This document shows, in pieces, positions 41,620 to 51,133 of a stretch of DNA of 64,000 nt (position 1 is the stretch's first letter; each line of letters opens with the position of its first letter). Made by a program: the position numbers and the translations under genes. The notes below the pieces were generated by a model. It saw nothing but the letters and a program-made list of their open reading frames with translations, was not told the origin of the DNA and did no database searches. This stretch comes from Streptomyces sp. Root1304 (GTDB lineage Bacteria > Actinomycetota > Actinomycetes > Streptomycetales > Streptomycetaceae): positions 190,809-254,808 of the forward strand of contig NZ_LMEP01000005.1 of NCBI RefSeq assembly GCF_001426405.1, written 5' to 3'.

Positions 41620-43027
41620 TCCACCGGGGCGGCCCCTCCGCCGCGGGCCGCAGCCCGATCCTCACGCACAGTCCGCCGCCGGGCGCGTCCCGGAGGGCCA
41701 CCCCGCCGCCGTCGTCCGTGACCAGCTGCTTGACGATGGCGAGCCCGAGACCGGAGCCGGAACGGCCGGTGAGCCCCTGGCCGCGCCAGAACCGGTCGAA
41801 GGCGCGGGCCTGTTCGGCGGCGGACATCCCGGGACCCTCGTCGACGACCTCGAGAACCGCTTCGTCGTGGCCGCCGCCGGAGTCCACCCGTACGGTGATC
41901 GTCCCCTGGTCCGGGGAGACCTCCAGGGCGTTGGAGAGGACGTTGTCGAGGACCTGGTCGAGGTTGCCGGGCCCGGCGAGGACCCGGAGCCGGGCGTCGG
42001 CGTCACCGGTGAGGACGATGGTCACCCCGCGCTCGTCGGCCGCCGGGCGCCAGACGCTCAGCCGCTCCTCCACCAGTTCGCGCAGCGCCAGCGGTTCCGG
42101 CGCGGACACCTTGGCCTCGGCGCGGGCGAGCACGAGGAGTCCGCTGACGAGGCGGCTCATCCGGACGACCTCGGCGGTGGCCTGGTCGACGTCCTCGCGG
42201 ACGAACTCGTCGTCGACGCCGTCCGCGATGTTGTCGAGCGACAGACGCAACGCGGTGAGCGGCGTGCGGAGTTGGTGGGAGGCGTCCGCGACGAAGATGC
42301 GCTGGGAGGCCACCAGCGTGTCGAGCCGCTCGGCGCCCTGGTTGAGGGCCCTGGCGAGGGTCTGCGTCTCCTGGGGTCCGGTGACCGGCGAGCGGGCGGT
42401 GAGGTCGCCGTCGCCGAAGCGGCTGGCCATGTCGTTGAGCTGGCGCAGCGGTTTGGTCAGCAGCCGGGCGACGATCGCGCCGAGGCCGGCGGCGACGGCG
42501 AGCACGCCGACGGCGAGGACCGCGCGGAAGCCCCAGATCCGCCAGAGCCGGTCGGTGAGGTCGGCGGTCTCGTAACGGACGCGTACCGCGCCGACGATCC
42601 GCTCTCCCCGACCGGCCGGACCTCCGCGCGCGTACACGGGGACGGTGACCACCAGCTGTGGCCCCCAGACGCGCCGCGACCCCCAGTCGACGGTGGTCCT
42701 ACCCCGGCCCAGCGCCTCGCCGAACGCCGCGTCGCCCGGGTCTCCCGGCAGGGGCAGCGGCGGCATGGCGCTCCGGCCGTCGGCGGCGACCACTTCGACC
42801 GTGCCGGGTGTCTCGTCGGCGTACGCCCCCGCCATCCGGGCCAGTGCCTGCCGGGCGGGCTCGTCGCCGTCACCGAGCAGCAGGGCCATCGTGGTGGCCT
42901 CGCGGCGTACGGACTCCTCGGTGTCGCCCCGGAGTTGGGCGGTGAGCGTGAAGGCCACGGGCACGGTGAAGGCGGCGAGGGCGACGGCGACCAGGGCCAC
43001 GTAGCTGACGATCAGGCGCTTGATCAC
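41582..43027 (-). CDS. sensor histidine kinase
   Basis: 481 residues. Two membrane helices (about 5-30, and 165-185 within FRAVLAVGVLAVAAGLGAIV) enclose an extracytoplasmic sensor of about 135 residues. A HAMP domain follows, then the H-box DASHQLRTPLTALRL, the N-box NVLSNALEVS, the D-box VDEGPGM and the G-box GSGLGLAIVKQ. The order fits a classical OmpR/EnvZ-type kinase, close to the CseC/PhoR-like Streptomyces sensors. The GTG at 43027 overlaps the response-regulator stop (GTGA). The C-terminal tail runs 38 bases into the antiparallel SnoaL-like gene. Confidence 0.93.
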   Translation of the reverse strand: MIKRLIVSYVALVAVALAAFTVPVAFTLTAQLRGDTEESVRREATTMALLLGDGDEPARQALARMAGAYADETPGTVEVVAADGRSAMPPLPLPGDPGDAAFGEALGRGRTTVDWGSRRVWGPQLVVTVPVYARGGPAGRGERIVGAVRVRYETADLTDRLWRIWGFRAVLAVGVLAVAAGLGAIVARLLTKPLRQLNDMASRFGDGDLTARSPVTGPQETQTLARALNQGAERLDTLVASQRIFVADASHQLRTPLTALRLSLDNIADGVDDEFVREDVDQATAEVVRMSRLVSGLLVLARAEAKVSAPEPLALRELVEERLSVWRPAADERGVTIVLTGDADARLRVLAGPGNLDQVLDNVLSNALEVSPDQGTITVRVDSGGGHDEAVLEVVDEGPGMSAAEQARAFDRFWRGQGLTGRSGSGLGLAIVKQLVTDDGGGVALRDAPGGGLCVRIGLRPAAEGPPRWISPRPAAPRSGG

Positions 43028-43698
43028 GCCGGTTCGGCCTCGACGACCAGCCGGAAGCCGACCCCGCGGACCGCTTCGATGGACACCGCCCCGGCGAGCT
43101 TGCGGCGCAGCCCGGCCACATGCACGTCCAGCGTCTTGGTCGGCCCGAACCAGTTGGCGTCCCAGACCGCTTCCATGATCTGTTCCCGGGACATCAGCGC
43201 GCCCGGTTCCTCGGTCAGGAAGGACAGCAGGTCGTACTCCTTGGGCGTCAGCGGCACCTCGGCGCCGTCGAGCCGGACCCGGGCGGCCTTGCGGTCGACG
43301 CTCAGGCGGGCGCCGTACTGCTGCTGGCCCGAGGGGCGGTCGGCCGGCCGGACCCTGCGCATCACGGCCCGGATGCGGGCGATCACCTCACGGACGCCGA
43401 AGGGCTTGGAGACGTAGTCGTCGGCGCCGATCTCCAGGCCGACGACCCGGTCGGTCTCGTCGCTGCGGGCGCTGATCACGATGATCGGTACGTCTCCGCG
43501 CCGCCGCAACGCCCGGCAGACGTCGAGCCCGTCGGTGTCGGGCAGGCCGAGGTCCAGCAGCACCAGGTCGTACGGGGTGGTGACGGCGAGCCCCGCCGCG
43601 CCCGTGGTGACCCACTCCACCTCGAACCCGTAGCGCAGCAGGCCGCGCCGCAGGGACTCCGCCACCGGTTCGTCGTCTTCCACCAGGAGTACACGCAC
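43024..43698 (-). CDS. OmpR/PhoB-family response regulator
   Basis: 224 residues. The receiver domain has the acidic pair in LLVEDDEPVAE, the phospho-acceptor Asp in YDLVLLDLGLPDTDG and Lys in DDYVSKPFG. The C-terminal winged helix has VPLTPKEYDLLSFLTEE and TKTLDVHVAGLRRKLA. It is co-translated with the histidine-kinase gene and would control an unknown regulon. I chose the GTG at 43698 because AGGG lies seven bases ahead; a TTG six bases upstream is the alternative. Confidence 0.93.
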   Translation of the reverse strand: MRVLLVEDDEPVAESLRRGLLRYGFEVEWVTTGAAGLAVTTPYDLVLLDLGLPDTDGLDVCRALRRRGDVPIIVISARSDETDRVVGLEIGADDYVSKPFGVREVIARIRAVMRRVRPADRPSGQQQYGARLSVDRKAARVRLDGAEVPLTPKEYDLLSFLTEEPGALMSREQIMEAVWDANWFGPTKTLDVHVAGLRRKLAGAVSIEAVRGVGFRLVVEAEPA

Positions 43699-43761
43699 GG
43701 GCAAACCCTAGTTCGAGTTCCGTTCGCGCGGTTCCACGGCGCCGCCCGGTGGTGCTCGTGC

Positions 43762-44289
43762 TCAGTAGTAGTGGCGCATGATCTCGTCGGCCCAGCCGGG
43801 CTGGGAGGTCTCCCCCTGCGGACCGAACTCGGCCATGTACGGCTTGATGTCGAGGACCGGGGTGCCGTCCACCGCGTCGAGTCCCCTGACGTGCACGTCG
43901 AGTCCGTCCACTCGCACCAGACGGCAGCGCGAGACCCCGAGGCGGTTGGGACGGTTCTTGCCGCGCTGGGCGAAGATCCCGACCGGCGGCCAGTCCTTGT
44001 TGCCGCGCGGGTGGCGGGCGCCGGTCTCGACCGCGTCGGGCCGGACCCGGTCGAAGTGGTAGACGACCTCCAGGTGCGAGAAGGCGTCGAGACCTGCGAG
44101 CGCCTCGGGGCCGTAGGCCTCCGCGTCCAGGCGCACCACGGCCTCCACGTCACCCCACTCGTCGTCCCGCACCTCGACGCGCCCGCCGACGACATGGCCG
44201 ACCGGGTGCGAGACGACCGGCCGCGCGGCGACGGGCTGCGACGGGGCCGGCTGCGAGGCGGCCGGCCGCCGGGTGGATTCCTGCGCCAT
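43762..44289 (-). CDS. TrmO/TsaA-like tRNA methyltransferase domain protein
   Basis: 175 residues. After a low-complexity start rich in Pro, Ala and Val repeats (SQPAPSQPVAARPVVSHPVG), the TsaA fold contains LDAFSHLEVVYHFDRVRPDA, GIFAQRGKNRPNRLGVSRCR and VDGTPVLDIKPYMAEF. The E. coli enzyme TrmO methylates t6A37 in some threonine tRNAs. Some actinobacterial relatives have an unknown substrate. The start at 44289 follows GAGGAA. It is leftward, downstream of the PPTase gene with a 102-base gap. Confidence 0.88.
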   Translation of the reverse strand: MAQESTRRPAASQPAPSQPVAARPVVSHPVGHVVGGRVEVRDDEWGDVEAVVRLDAEAYGPEALAGLDAFSHLEVVYHFDRVRPDAVETGARHPRGNKDWPPVGIFAQRGKNRPNRLGVSRCRLVRVDGLDVHVRGLDAVDGTPVLDIKPYMAEFGPQGETSQPGWADEIMRHYY

Positions 44290-44391
44290 GGATGGCTCTT
44301 CCTCTCCTCGTCCGCGTCACCGACCGGGCTTCGGGACGCGTCGTCAGCTGCTCAGCGGCCCGCATGGTCTCACGGGCGACCTCGATGTGTC

Positions 44392-45066
44392 CTACCGGGC
44401 CAGGACGATCGCGGTGAGCACGAGCCCCCCGCTCACCAGCCACCGCCCGGTGAAGTGGTCCCGCCGGGTGCCGTCCGCCACGGGTCCGGGGACGGCGAGC
44501 TCCGCGCGGAACGTGCCGGTGCGGGGGTCGGCGCCGCCGTCCCGTGTGAACTCCAGTGCCGCTTCCTCGAATTCCAGGCCGCGCCCCGTGAGCGGGTACC
44601 AGGTCTTGAAGACGCTTTCCTTGGCGCTGAACAGGAGCCGGTCCCACGGCAGTTCCGGTGCCTGGGCGGCGAGCTTCGTGAGCCGTCGCCGTTCCTCGGG
44701 GAGCGTCACCGCGTCGAAGACCTCCTCGGGCAGGGGTCCGGCCGGTTCCGCGTCGATGCCGATCGAGACGACGTCCGCCGTGCGGGCCAGCGCGGCGGCC
44801 CGGTAACCCGCGCAGTGGGTCATGCTCCCGGCGACGCCCCGCGGCCAGCGCGGCGCTCCGCGCGGTCCGGGCGTCAGGGGCGCCGGGGGGAGGCCGAGGT
44901 CGCGCAGGGCGAGCCGGGCGCAGAGCCGTACGGTCGCGAACTCCCGCTGCCGCGTGGCCACCGCCCGGGCGACGGCGGCGGTCTCCTCGGGGAAGAGGGA
45001 CACCGCTTCGGTGTCGTCGTGCCGCCAGGCGGTGGCGACGACGCCCGGCACGATCGACTCGATCAT
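44392..45066 (-). CDS. 4'-phosphopantetheinyl transferase, EntD-like
   Basis: 224 residues of the EntD/PPTase fold. The magnesium motif is GIDAEPAGPLPEE and the second motif is LLFSAKESVFKTWYPLTGRG, canonical for group II PPTases, which attach phosphopantetheine from CoA to carrier proteins. REFATVRLCARLAL near the start and GSMTHCAGYRAAAL are also family phrases. It is expected to be active. The gene is leftward and divergent from a monooxygenase pseudogene. It is one of two PPTase genes in the window; the other (60416) stands beside a carrier protein. Confidence 0.93.
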   Translation of the reverse strand: MIESIVPGVVATAWRHDDTEAVSLFPEETAAVARAVATRQREFATVRLCARLALRDLGLPPAPLTPGPRGAPRWPRGVAGSMTHCAGYRAAALARTADVVSIGIDAEPAGPLPEEVFDAVTLPEERRRLTKLAAQAPELPWDRLLFSAKESVFKTWYPLTGRGLEFEEAALEFTRDGGADPRTGTFRAELAVPGPVADGTRRDHFTGRWLVSGGLVLTAIVLAR

Positions 45067-45172
45067 GTCCGTGACCCTATCCGTCCGGGGGCGGCCCCGG
45101 GCACGGCTCGCAGAATGGGCGGTGCCGGGTGACCGTGGAGTACGGACCGCCGGGCCGTACTGGGAGGCACCC

Positions 45173-46806
45173 GTGGCGCACACCGGCACCACCACCGACG
45201 TACTGATCGTGGGCGCGGGGCCGGTCGGCCTGAGCGCGGCCGGTGAGCTGCGCCGGCACGGCGTGCACTGCCGGATCGTCGACCTGCTGCCGGCCCGTCG
45301 GCCGTACGCGAAGGCGGTCGGGATCCAGCCGCGCACCCTGGAGCTGTGGGACCGGATGGGCCTGGTCCGCGCCGTCCTGGAGGCCGCCGTCCCGCTCCGC
45401 GGCCAACTGACGTACGTCGACGGCCGGGAGACGTCCCGGCTGGAGATGGAGCTGCCGCCCGAGGTGCCGTACGGCTTCGCCGCGCTGCCGCAGTACGAGA
45501 CCGAACGCCTGCTGGAGGAGTACGTCGCGGGCCTGGGCACGGTCGTCGAACGCGGCACCGGGCTCGTGTCGTTCACCCAGGACCGGGACGGTGTGACCGC
45601 CCGGCTGCGGGCCGCGTCCGGGGCCGACGAGGAGCTGCGGGGTCCGCTATCTGATCGGCTGCGACGGGGCGCACAGCCTGGTGCGCAAGACGCTGGGCCT
45701 GTCGTACGAGGGCGGCGCGTTCCCGGAGTCGTACATGCTCGGCGACGTCGTGGCGGACTGGGACCTGCCCCCCGGGTATGTGCTGCGGTCGGTCCACCGT
45801 ACGGACGACGGGTCCGCGGACGACGTGCTGGTCTGCGTCCCGCTGCCGGGGGCGGGGCGGTACCGGATGTCGATGCGCGTCCCGTCCGCACCCGCCGCGT
45901 CGGCGCCGGACGGTGTCGCGCACGGTCTCGACGGGGCGCGGGGCCGGGGCTCGACCGGCTGCAGGCCGTCGTCGACCGGCTCTCGCCGCGTCCCGCGCGG
46001 CTCTCCGGACTGCGCTGGTCCTCGGTCTTCCGGGTGAGCCACCGCATCGTCGACCGGTACGGGTCGGGGCGGGTCTTCGTCGCGGGCGACGCCGCCCACA
46101 TCCATCCGCCGACCGGCGCCCAGGGCATGAACACGGGTGTCCAGGACGCCGTGAACCTGGGCTGGAAGCTCGCGCTCGTGGTGCGGGGCGAGGCCGGTCC
46201 CGGCCTGCTGGGGAGTTACGACGCCGAACGCCGCCCGGTGGGCGAGGAGGTCGTCGGGCGCACCGTCCGGCACGCCCGCCGGGGCATCGACGCCGACCCC
46301 GACGATCTGCCGACGCTGATGCTCCGCGAGGCCCAGCTGCTCGTCGGGTACCCCGGGAGTCCGCTCTCCGGTGTCCCGTACGGCCCGGCCGGCGCGCCGC
46401 AGCCCGGCGAACGGGCGCCGGACTGCGGCGGGCTCTCGACGCCGGTCGCCGCCTATCCGCTGCGCCTGCTCGATGTGCTGCGGGGGCGGCCGGGGCATGT
46501 GGTCCTCCTGTACGGGGAGGACGCCGCCGGTCTCGCCGGGGCGGCGGCCGAGGTGGCGCGGGCCCCGGGGGGCCTGTGCGCCGTCGCGGTCCTGCCCGGC
46601 GGGACGGCGGGTGACCCGCCTGCGCCCGGTGTCCCGGGTGTGCCCGCGTACCGGGACGCCGCCGGGGAGTTCGCACGGCTGTACCTCCCCGACGGCGCCA
46701 CGGGTTTCGTCGTCCGCCCCGACGGGCAGCTGGGTGCCCGCTTCCCGCTCGGCGGCACCGTGCCGCCCTGGCCGGATATCTCACCGCCCTGTCCGTACGG
46801 TGGTGA
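45173..46806 (+). pseudogene. FAD-dependent aromatic monooxygenase, frameshifted
   Basis: The gene starts at a GTG with GGGAGG five bases upstream. It encodes the flavin hydroxylase family of aromatic polyketide and phenol hydroxylases. Landmarks are VLIVGAGPVGLSAAGELRRH, YLIGCDGAHSLVRKTLGLSY, GRVFVAGDAAHIHPPTGAQG and GMNTGVQDAVNLGWKLALV. These do not lie in one frame. One extra base near 45640 (CGGGGTC), one missing base near 45940 (in a GCGCGGGGCCGGGG run) and one missing base near 46765 are needed. With these the protein would end LAGYLTALSVRW with a stop at 46806, about 540 residues. All three sites are G/C runs, so sequencing error is possible, but as read the gene is dead. Confidence 0.8.
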
Positions 46807-46849
46807 TGTCCGGCGGCCCGTGCGGGTCACGGGGCCCGGTCGTCGCCGC

Positions 46850-48499
46850 CTACGGGACCCAGTGGTTGCCCGAGACCGTGATCATGACCTGGAGCTGGAT
46901 GCTCGCGGAGTAGTAGCTGCTGGTGTCGATCGGGGTGGCCAGCATCTTGTTCCACAGGGCGTCCAGCCAGGCCTGGCTGCCGGAGTCGGTCATCGCCGCC
47001 ACGGCGAAGGGGGCGAAGAAGGCGGACTCGCTGCCCGAGGAGATCTGGGTGCCGTTGAGCTTGTAGCCGATGGCGATCTTGTTCGGGTCCCCGCCGGTCT
47101 TCGTCTTGATCCAGCTGTTCATCTTCCGCGCGGCGGCGAGCGAGGTGCTGTCCCCGCTGGTCACCGCGTCGTCGGCGATGCGCCACGGCGTACGGCAGGC
47201 GTTCCACCAGTACGCGCCGTCGTTCGGGTCCTCCAGGACCTGGCCGGGGGCGGGCTTGGGCGTGGTGTTCGTGTCGACGACGAAGTCGGGCAGCAGGCCG
47301 GTGCCGGACGCGTAGGTCGACTGGAGGCGGGAGATCTGGGTCTGGTGCGCGGTGCGCACGGCGTCCCAGGTCGTGTCGCCGGAAGCGGCCCGGAAGGCGC
47401 GGAAGTGGTCGACCATCCAGTCCGAGGTGCGGGTGATCCAGTAGTACTGGTCGCCGGAGTCGCTCCAGTCGCCGAGCTTCAGGAGCTTGCTCGTCGGGTT
47501 GACCTCGTCCTTCTTGATCGCGGCGATGTGCTTGAGCGCGAGGTCCTTGTAGTTGTACGTCCCGGTGCTGCCCCACTGCTTGTCGGCGAGGAGCAGACCG
47601 TAGGCGACGTCCATGTCGCCGTCGGTGGCGCCGTCACCGCCGTTGACGCTCTTGCAGGCGGTGTCCTGCTCGGCGGCGAGGAGGTTCGGGTTGACCGAGG
47701 ACGGGTGGTCGATCTTCCACTTGACGAGGCCGTCGAAGATCTTCTTGGCGTCGGGGTCGGCGCCCGCCATGGTGGCGGTGACGACCATGCCGTAGCCCTG
47801 CGCCTCGGCGACGTAGGGGTGGTCGGCGTCGGGCGAGATGATCTGGTACCAGCCGTTGCCGCAGTTCTGGCGGACGAAGGCGGACTTCCAGCGGTTGTAG
47901 TAGTCCACGACCTTCTGGTCGACGGTCGCCTGGGTGCCGGAGGGCTTCAGCATGCCGGCGGCGTAGGGCTTGAGGTGGCTGCCGAAGGGCACGGCCGTGC
48001 CGCCGCCGCCGTTCCCGCCGCCGCTGGGCGCGCCGTAGACCTCGAACTCCCAGAGGGAGTAGCCGTACGCGGTGCCCCGTCCGGTGCCGTACATCCGGAC
48101 GTACCGGCCGCTGCCGGAGACCGTCAGGTCGTCGGTCGCCCCGTCACCGGCGGTGGTGGAGTAGACGTCGGTCCAGGTCGACCCGTCGGCCGAGGTCTGG
48201 ATGCGGTACGTCTTGCCGTAAGCGTCCTCCCAGTTCAGTTTCACCCGGGAGATCGTGTGGTTCGCCCCGAGGTCGATGCGGATCCACTGCGGATCGACCC
48301 CTTCGAGGCTCGCCCAGCGGGTCCCCGTGTTGCCGTCCACCGCGAGTCCGGCCCCGAAGGCCGAGGTCTCGACGGACGAGGCGGTCACCGCCTTTCCGGT
48401 GGACACCAGGCCGTCGGCGGCCTGCGCCTGCGGCATGACCGTCAGGGGCAACGCCAGCAGACCCGCGAGCCCGAGAAGCGAGACGCTTCGTCGACGCAT
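46850..48499 (-). CDS. secreted CBM32-GH8 glycanase (endoglucanase or chitosanase)
   Basis: About 549 residues. The signal peptide ends in MPQAQAAD. A discoidin/F5-8C-type CBM32 (about 35-165) contains GNTGTRWASLEGVDPQWIRI and RYVRMYGTGRGTAYGYSLWE. A Gly-rich linker leads to the GH8 domain with VAEAQGYGMVVTATMAG (acid), DGATDGDMDVAYGLLLADK and ACRTPWRIADDAV. GH8 holds chitosanases, lichenases and endoglucanases. CBM32 modules on some chitosanases bind chitosan. The ATG at 48499 follows GGGAG at five bases, which is better than the ATG at 48526 inside the operator. It is regulated by the dyad at 48521 and is monocistronic. Confidence 0.92.
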   Translation of the reverse strand: MRRRSVSLLGLAGLLALPLTVMPQAQAADGLVSTGKAVTASSVETSAFGAGLAVDGNTGTRWASLEGVDPQWIRIDLGANHTISRVKLNWEDAYGKTYRIQTSADGSTWTDVYSTTAGDGATDDLTVSGSGRYVRMYGTGRGTAYGYSLWEFEVYGAPSGGGNGGGGTAVPFGSHLKPYAAGMLKPSGTQATVDQKVVDYYNRWKSAFVRQNCGNGWYQIISPDADHPYVAEAQGYGMVVTATMAGADPDAKKIFDGLVKWKIDHPSSVNPNLLAAEQDTACKSVNGGDGATDGDMDVAYGLLLADKQWGSTGTYNYKDLALKHIAAIKKDEVNPTSKLLKLGDWSDSGDQYYWITRTSDWMVDHFRAFRAASGDTTWDAVRTAHQTQISRLQSTYASGTGLLPDFVVDTNTTPKPAPGQVLEDPNDGAYWWNACRTPWRIADDAVTSGDSTSLAAARKMNSWIKTKTGGDPNKIAIGYKLNGTQISSGSESAFFAPFAVAAMTDSGSQAWLDALWNKMLATPIDTSSYYSASIQLQVMITVSGNHWVP

Positions 48500-48837
48500 G
48501 ACAACTCCCTTTCCCTCCATGGCCAATGGTTAGGAAATATTCCTAACCATTGGCCGGGAGAGTAGAGAGGGCGGAAGCCCGGCGCAAGACCCCGGACGGC
48601 AACGGGAACATGGACATCCGGTGCGGGTTCCGGAACTGACGGTTCCTCACTCCGCCACCGCGGCGGAGGAAGGGGGTCACCGTCGGTGTGCCTGGCTGCA
48701 TGGCCAACGGCCTACCACCCCCGGTGCCGGGCTGTCGCAGGGATCACAGGGGAGATCATGTGAACTCCGCCGATCGGCGGTGCGGCCGGGCACAGAATGG
48801 CCCCCCATCCAGCGTCTTCACTCCGGGGGAATGTGAC
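48500..48837. other. intergenic region between GH8 and DUF3558 genes
   Basis: A 338-base divergent spacer. The left end holds the GH8 ribosome-binding site and the long palindrome at 48521-48555. The rest contains the promoter of the rightward lipoprotein gene. CCGGGGGAATGTGAC just before 48838 gives its ribosome-binding site. No other gene is convincing; short open frames here have no coding character. Confidence 0.5.
48521..48555. promoter_or_regulatory. 35-base perfect palindromic operator before the GH8 gene
   Basis: Two 16-base arms (48521-48536 and 48540-48555) face each other across ATA. The core GTTAGGAA-N3-TTCCTAAC matches the site before the GH5 gene. It is 22 bases upstream of the GH8 start codon and should overlap the promoter or transcription start. 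The long symmetry beyond the core (CCAAT-type flanks) may add a hairpin in the mRNA leader. Confidence 0.75.
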
Positions 48838-49530
48838 GTGTCCAGGCTGAGCCGTTGGTCCGCCGTCCTTGCCGTCCTCGCTCCGCTCGCCCTGGCGGGG
48901 TGCAGCAGCCCACCACCCGCGCTGGAGTTCGGCGCGGCCGGGCCCTCCGGCCCGGAGCTCGCCGCACGGCCCGCCGACGGCGGTTCGCTGCCCGTCGCCG
49001 AGTGGCCGAACGCCTGCGAGGTGCTGAGCGACGACGAGATCCGCTCGATCCTGCCGCAGGCGACCGACTTCGCCCGCGAGCCGGTGAAGGTCACCATCAT
49101 CGACTTCAACCCGCTCGCGCAGTCCGCCCCCGGCACCACCGGCGACGTGGAAGCGGGCGGGTGCACGTACAAGTTCGGGCTCCCCTCCGCGTACGAGAGC
49201 ACGCACAACAGCAGCATCCGGGTCACCTTCACGGCCATCGCCGACCCCTCCCTGGTCCGGCAGAGCTACGCCGAGGACCTCGCCGACGCCCGCAAGGACG
49301 CGCCCCGCCGGAAGAAGGAGTTCCGCGACCTCGGCACCTCGCTCGGCGCGGCGGGCTGCTTCCTGCCGGACGTCTCCGACGGGCCGACCTGCTACCGGGG
49401 TCCGTACCAGTTCGAGGTGGGCGGCATGTCGACGGCGGACGGGGTCGGGGAGTACGCCGAGTCGGACAAGAACTGGAGCGCGAAGGTGCTCACGGAGGTG
49501 GCGCGCACGGTGAGCGCGCGGATTCCGTAA
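48838..49530 (+). CDS. DUF3558 family lipoprotein
   Basis: 230 residues. The signal peptide ends in LALAGCSS, with Cys22 as the lipid anchor. The DUF3558 body contains WPNACEVLSDDEIRSILPQA, VEAGGCTYKFGLPSA and two further Cys (GCFLPD, TCYRG) that probably form disulphides. These actinobacterial lipoproteins are exported and their role is unknown. I chose the GTG at 48838 because GGGGGA lies seven bases ahead. Longer frames lack a signal peptide at the start. The convergent gene is the kinase at 49575, with only 44 bases between. Confidence 0.85.
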   Translation: MSRLSRWSAVLAVLAPLALAGCSSPPPALEFGAAGPSGPELAARPADGGSLPVAEWPNACEVLSDDEIRSILPQATDFAREPVKVTIIDFNPLAQSAPGTTGDVEAGGCTYKFGLPSAYESTHNSSIRVTFTAIADPSLVRQSYAEDLADARKDAPRRKKEFRDLGTSLGAAGCFLPDVSDGPTCYRGPYQFEVGGMSTADGVGEYAESDKNWSAKVLTEVARTVSARIP

Positions 49531-49574
49531 CGGGGGCGGGGGCCGGCGCCGCTGCCGGTCGCGGTCTCTGCGGT

Positions 49575-51128
49575 TCACGGCGTCGGGGCGGGCCGCGGGC
49601 ACGGGGGAAGGGCCGGTCGGTCCTTCGTCCGGACGGCGGGCAGCCACGCCGTGGTCCCGGGCGCGGCCCGCCCGGCCTCCCGTACGCCCTCCCGACCGTC
49701 TTCCCCTGCCTCCTGAGCGGCCGTGGGCGGAAGGCGGACGCGGAACCAGCGGGTGGACGCCAGGTCCTCCTCGTCGATGATCGTCTGGCCCTGCGGGACC
49801 TCGCACTCGGCGACCAGGACGTCCCCGTGCCAGACCCTGGTCGGGACGACGTTCTCGGCCGTGTACGGCCGTCCGGGGTCGATCGCCAGGCCCAGGCTGC
49901 ACTGCGGGTCCCGGTCGGTGCGGCCCTGGCAGCCCCGTTCGGCGTTGAACACCCGGACCCGGGCCGGGCCGCCACCGGCGCCGTCGGACCGGGCCGGGTC
50001 CGCTTCCCGTCCCGTGGACGACCAGATCGCCGCGCCCAGCGCCGCGCACGCCGTGGCGGCGAGGAACGCGGCACCGATCCGGCGCCTCCGCCGCCCCGCG
50101 CGCGCCGTGAGGCCGGTGGGGCTCGCGAGAGGCAGGGGGCCGGTGCGGTTCCGGGCCGCCTGGTCCCCGCCCCCGGCGGCCTCGTGGGCGCCGATCCGCT
50201 CGATCAGGCTCCGGGCCGTGTGCGCGGCCCGGGAGGCGTGGGCGGGGGCCAGGCAGTCGGCGGCGAGGGCCCGCCAGAACTCCGGAACCGCCTGGTCCAG
50301 CCGTAAGGGCGCACGCCCCTCCGCGTACTCCTGCGCGGCGGCCCCCCGCGCCATCGGCGTGGCTCCGGGGAACGGCGAGGCCCCGGACGCGAACACCTCG
50401 TGGACGAGGATGCCCAGGGCCCAGATGTCGGCGCTCGGCCGGACCTCCACGCCGAGCTCGCCCAGCGGGGCCTTCCACCGCTCCGGCGGGAGGTAGTCCA
50501 GGGTGCCCATCGGGGGCGCGTACCCGTGTGTCCCGGTCAGCTCGGTGGCGAGGCCGAAGTCCGAGAGCTTCACCGAGCCGTCGGCGCCGATGAGGACGTT
50601 CTCGGGCTTGAGGTCGGTGTGCACCCAGCCGGCTCCGTGCAGATGGGCCAGCCCCTCGCAGACGCCGACGACCAGCCGGGCCCGCTCGGCCTCGGTCACC
50701 CCGGCGTCGAGCAGGTCCCGGAGGCTGCACCGCGCACGTTCCATGACCAGGACGATCGCACCGTCCAGGGACGGCTGCCCGGGAGCGCGGAGGACGAGGG
50801 AGTCGAGCAGCCGGACCAGTCTCGGGTGTCCGGCCGCGCGGCCGAGTTCGACCTCGCGCCGGGCGGCCTCCGCCACACGCCGGGCCTGGAGGGGGGCGAG
50901 CCCGGCGGTCGGCATGACCTTGAGGGCGACCTCGGCGGGTGGCGGGGGGCCGTCGCCCTCACGGTCTCGGTCGTCGTCGGCGGTGGCCGGTCGACCCGCG
51001 TAGACCGTCGCCCAGCCGCCGGCGCCGATCGGCTCGGTGACCACCCAGTCCCCCACCCGGTGGCCCCGGGGCAGCAGTTCCGCGTATCCGCTGTCCCACG
51101 AGGTGCCCCGGCCGCGCACCGCCGCCAT
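49575..51128 (-). CDS. Ser/Thr protein kinase with one membrane helix
   Basis: 517 residues. The N-lobe has the Gly-rich loop EPIGAGGWATVYAGR and the ATP lysine in AEVALKVMPTAG. The catalytic loop is WVHTDLKPENVLIG, an HTD in place of the usual HRD, so Arg is replaced by Thr. The metal-binding loop is KLSDFGLATE. A membrane helix (IGAAFLAATACAALGAAIW) near residue 350 leads to an extracytoplasmic domain of about 150 residues with an RGCQGRTDRDPQCS pair of cysteines. HTD kinases can be active. It starts six bases after the FHA gene stop and is probably its partner. Confidence 0.9.
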   Translation of the reverse strand: MAAVRGRGTSWDSGYAELLPRGHRVGDWVVTEPIGAGGWATVYAGRPATADDDRDREGDGPPPPAEVALKVMPTAGLAPLQARRVAEAARREVELGRAAGHPRLVRLLDSLVLRAPGQPSLDGAIVLVMERARCSLRDLLDAGVTEAERARLVVGVCEGLAHLHGAGWVHTDLKPENVLIGADGSVKLSDFGLATELTGTHGYAPPMGTLDYLPPERWKAPLGELGVEVRPSADIWALGILVHEVFASGASPFPGATPMARGAAAQEYAEGRAPLRLDQAVPEFWRALAADCLAPAHASRAAHTARSLIERIGAHEAAGGGDQAARNRTGPLPLASPTGLTARAGRRRRRIGAAFLAATACAALGAAIWSSTGREADPARSDGAGGGPARVRVFNAERGCQGRTDRDPQCSLGLAIDPGRPYTAENVVPTRVWHGDVLVAECEVPQGQTIIDEEDLASTRWFRVRLPPTAAQEAGEDGREGVREAGRAAPGTTAWLPAVRTKDRPALPPCPRPAPTP

Positions 51129-51133
51129 CCCCG

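Noticed and set aside
38107..46806. Aromatic polyketide biosynthetic cluster
   Set aside because: Carboxyltransferase, SnoaL-like protein, PPTase and hydroxylase-like pseudogene would fit a type II cluster, but no ketosynthase, chain-length factor, cyclase or ketoreductase gene is present and the genes are on mixed strands.
44822..48565. A single 1247-codon open frame on the + strand
   Set aside because: It joins the true monooxygenase frame with antisense of the GH8 gene. The conserved protein leaves this frame and returns to it, showing frameshifts and not a fusion.
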